Positions 50,075-51,824 of a DNA stretch of 51,824 bases are shown in pieces. Location of the stretch: the NCBI GenBank assembly GCA_049451635.1, contig JBMTVT010000005.1, positions 1-51,824 of the forward strand, written 5' to 3'. Origin of the DNA: JBMTVT01 sp049451635 (GTDB lineage: Bacteria; Bacteroidota; Bacteroidia; Flavobacteriales; Flavobacteriaceae). How positions within the stretch are numbered: the first letter of the stretch is position 1; every line of letters begins with the position of its first letter. The notes beneath the pieces are model-generated. The model was not told the DNA's origin, made no database searches, and saw nothing but the letters and a program-made list of their open reading frames with translations. The position numbers and the translations under genes are program-made.

Positions 50075-51824
50075 TATCTAACTACCATTAATTTAATAAC
50101 TTTTGTTTCGAAAGTATCTAAATCTGAAAGCATTATTAAATAAACCCCAGAGGCCACTAAGTTATTGGCTAGGTTTTTGCCATTCCAGTAAGCGGTACCA
50201 CCATCTATTTCCAAGTTATAACCGCTGTACCGTTGATTGGTTCTAGATTGTGCTTCTGCCAGTAAATTGCCTTCAATATCGGTGATTTTAATATTAACGT
50301 TTTCAGAAATATCCTTGATTTTTACTTTTTCATCCACAATATTGAACCCTGGACGCACCGGATTGGGATACGCGTAAGCACTTGATAAATCTTCAAATGG
50401 ACTGGAACCACCAGACTTAAAAGACACCAACCCCCTACTAGTGGCAATATAAACGATGCCGTTTGTATCATCAATAGAAACATCTCTGACACTATTTGAT
50501 GGCAATGGGGAATTATCTTCTGTAAAATGAAAAATGGTGTTTTGCCCATCTGATGAAAAGTAGAACAATCCTGAATCATCGGTACCTATCCACTTGTTAT
50601 TGGAGCCATCAACTTCAATATCTGTTATATTTTGCTGAAATAACAACTCTTTGGCTATTCCATCTTCTTCAATAATGATTTCTTCAACTTGCACATTATC
50701 ATCTGTAAAAAAATTTGTTGTATTGTACAAAACCCTTAAACCTCTATAAGTTCCAATCCAAACTTGATTACGCTTATCTACAGCCAAAGCAGTAGCATAT
50801 TCAGTTGGCATGTTTTCATCTTCTTTGTAAATGCTCTTAATATTAGACCCTGATTCATTAAATCCAATTAGCCCATATTTATAACTTGCAATCCATTTAG
50901 TCCCATCAATTCCTATATCCAAATCGGCAAACCCGAGATTACCTCCTAATAAACCATCTGAAATGATATCAGTAAAACTATATGATTTCCACTGATTTGA
51001 AGCTGGGTTGAATGATTTTAAAGGACTATTTATTCTACTCGTAATTGTCCATAACAAACCATTATTATCAAACATAGAAGCCCCAACCCTAAGGTCTTTA
51101 TAAGCTGGGGTATTAGGCAGAATCAACGATTCTAAACCACTATTTGTTTCATTATATAAAACAGTTGGCACATCATCATTAACTTCTAGCAAACCACTAA
51201 AAAAAGAACTAATAAATACTTGCTTAGTGTTTAATGGGTTAACAGCTATTTCATTTAAGCATTTTGCTTCGAGAACTTCGCTATATCGATTATTTATCCA
51301 GGAATTATTACTTAAATGACTAAAACCCCTTCTATTTAAAGGGTATGGATTGTAAAATAAATCATACTCACCAAAGGTAACCCATAAGCCGTTTGGCTCT
51401 ACTTCAATTGAAAATGGTGTGTTCATCAATGGCCCATCAGGATGTATTTCTTCAAAAATTGTTGGATTTATTTGTTGTGTTTTTAAAATCCCAAAATCTC
51501 TAGTGCCAATATAAATATTATCGTTATCAATAGTGGCACATGTGTACAATGTATTAAAAGCTGTATCAATGCCAATTTGAGAAACTACATTAAAATTTGA
51601 ATCATAGACAAAAATTTTATCTTGTGTGGTTACAATTAAATTATTATTAACAGCTCTTAAATCTAATGGCGTGCTTGCATAAAAAAACATTTCTTTTATA
51701 TCATCGTTAACTTGGTAGATTCTGTAGATTCTTCTGTTTGTATTGGTGGCATATAATTTATCGTCTTGTGTTTCAATAGAAGTCCAACTGCCTGGTCTAA
51801 TCAATTGCCAATTTTGAAAATCTA
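50074..51824 (-). CDS. porZ: PorZ-like type IX secretion protein (3' part; 5' end outside the window)
   Basis: The frame is open to the window edge, and its first visible residues are DFQNWQLIRPGSW. The 583 residues seen form two beta-propeller parts with repeated blades such as VDKRNQVWIGTYRGLRVLYN, VDGSNNKWIGTDDSGLFYFS and DTNGIVYIATSRGLVSFKSG. A C-terminal type-A sorting domain follows (SAYAYPNPVRPGFNIVDEKV, then FETKVIKLMVVR). That combination is typical of PorZ, a surface component of the type IX machine that helps attach A-LPS to cargo. Full-length PorZ is about 750-800 residues, so about a quarter is missing here. It overlaps recO by one base. Confidence 0.85.
   Translation of the reverse strand, partial: DFQNWQLIRPGSWTSIETQDDKLYATNTNRRIYRIYQVNDDIKEMFFYASTPLDLRAVNNNLIVTTQDKIFVYDSNFNVVSQIGIDTAFNTLYTCATIDNDNIYIGTRDFGILKTQQINPTIFEEIHPDGPLMNTPFSIEVEPNGLWVTFGEYDLFYNPYPLNRRGFSHLSNNSWINNRYSEVLEAKCLNEIAVNPLNTKQVFISSFFSGLLEVNDDVPTVLYNETNSGLESLILPNTPAYKDLRVGASMFDNNGLLWTITSRINSPLKSFNPASNQWKSYSFTDIISDGLLGGNLGFADLDIGIDGTKWIASYKYGLIGFNESGSNIKSIYKEDENMPTEYATALAVDKRNQVWIGTYRGLRVLYNTTNFFTDDNVQVEEIIIEEDGIAKELLFQQNITDIEVDGSNNKWIGTDDSGLFYFSSDGQNTIFHFTEDNSPLPSNSVRDVSIDDTNGIVYIATSRGLVSFKSGGSSPFEDLSSAYAYPNPVRPGFNIVDEKVKIKDISENVNIKITDIEGNLLAEAQSRTNQRYSGYNLEIDGGTAYWNGKNLANNLVASGVYLIMLSDLDTFETKVIKLMVVR

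Noticed and set aside
1..51824. CRISPR arrays, tRNA or rRNA genes, insertion sequences, prophage
   Set aside because: No regular repeat-spacer array, cloverleaf, rRNA sequence, transposase, integrase or phage gene was seen on reading through the window.

Overview
The window comes from a member of Bacteroidota, almost certainly family Flavobacteriaceae. The evidence is the low G+C; signal peptides ending in '-AQ'; several TonB-dependent receptors with CarboxypepD_reg-like N-terminal domains; a PorZ-like type IX secretion protein; -7 promoter boxes of the TAnnTTTG class; weak or absent Shine-Dalgarno sequences; and an atpD-atpC pair with no other atp genes beside it. The content is mostly chromosomal core. 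I see no phage, transposon, integrase, CRISPR array, rRNA or tRNA.

Layout. Positions 1-202 hold the start of a small membrane protein (-). 338-2965 is a TonB-dependent receptor (-). 3151-7752 (-) is a tight operon: DUF3108 protein, tryptophan 2,3-dioxygenase (kynA), M23 lipoprotein, glucose-6-phosphate isomerase (pgi). 7947-10439 (-) holds the tyrosine-breakdown genes hppD and hmgA, separated by a folded RNA-like element. 10674-15041 (-) holds uvrC, a small interrupted reading frame and a patatin-like outer-membrane phospholipase. 15139-18547 (+) holds a VOC protein whose signal peptide is cut off by a stop codon, a RimB-like protease / RimK ligase / aspartoacylase-like cluster, and 5-formyl-THF cyclo-ligase. 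18535-23039 (-) holds lspA, a DksA-like gene and ileS. 23425-28200 (-) holds panC, panD, a flippase-like membrane protein, an esterase-fold protein and radA. 28399-32947 (+) holds a half-length glycogen-synthase-like protein, a DUF4270 lipoprotein and glmS. 33157-37508 (+) holds a TonB receptor and an SGNH lipoprotein. 37675-39491 (+) is atpD-atpC. 39544-41240 (-) is umuC-umuD, in that order. Then come a DUF3157 protein and a MocR-type regulator (-), divergent from a BtuB-like TonB receptor followed by a cupin_8 protein (+). recX (-), a 28-codon small ORF (+), a haem-receptor-like TonB protein (-), recO (-) and the 3' part of porZ (-) finish the window.

How the genes work together. Amino-acid catabolism (kynA, hppD, hmgA), pantothenate synthesis (panC, panD), sugar-phosphate and cell-wall precursor metabolism (pgi, glmS), energy (atpDC), DNA repair (uvrC, radA, umuC/umuD, recX, recO) and envelope traffic (four TonB receptors, LspA, PorZ, patatin, SGNH lipoprotein) are interleaved in short operons.

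The most unusual signals are two copies of one multi-helix RNA-like element (about 9165-9270 and 45183-45278); two reading frames broken by in-frame TAA codons; a repeat array between the MocR regulator and a TonB receptor; an esterase-fold protein lacking the nucleophilic serine; an M23 protein with Cys in place of a zinc-binding His; a DksA-like protein without its zinc finger; a half glycosyltransferase lacking the substrate-binding lysine; and several TTG starts at gene junctions.
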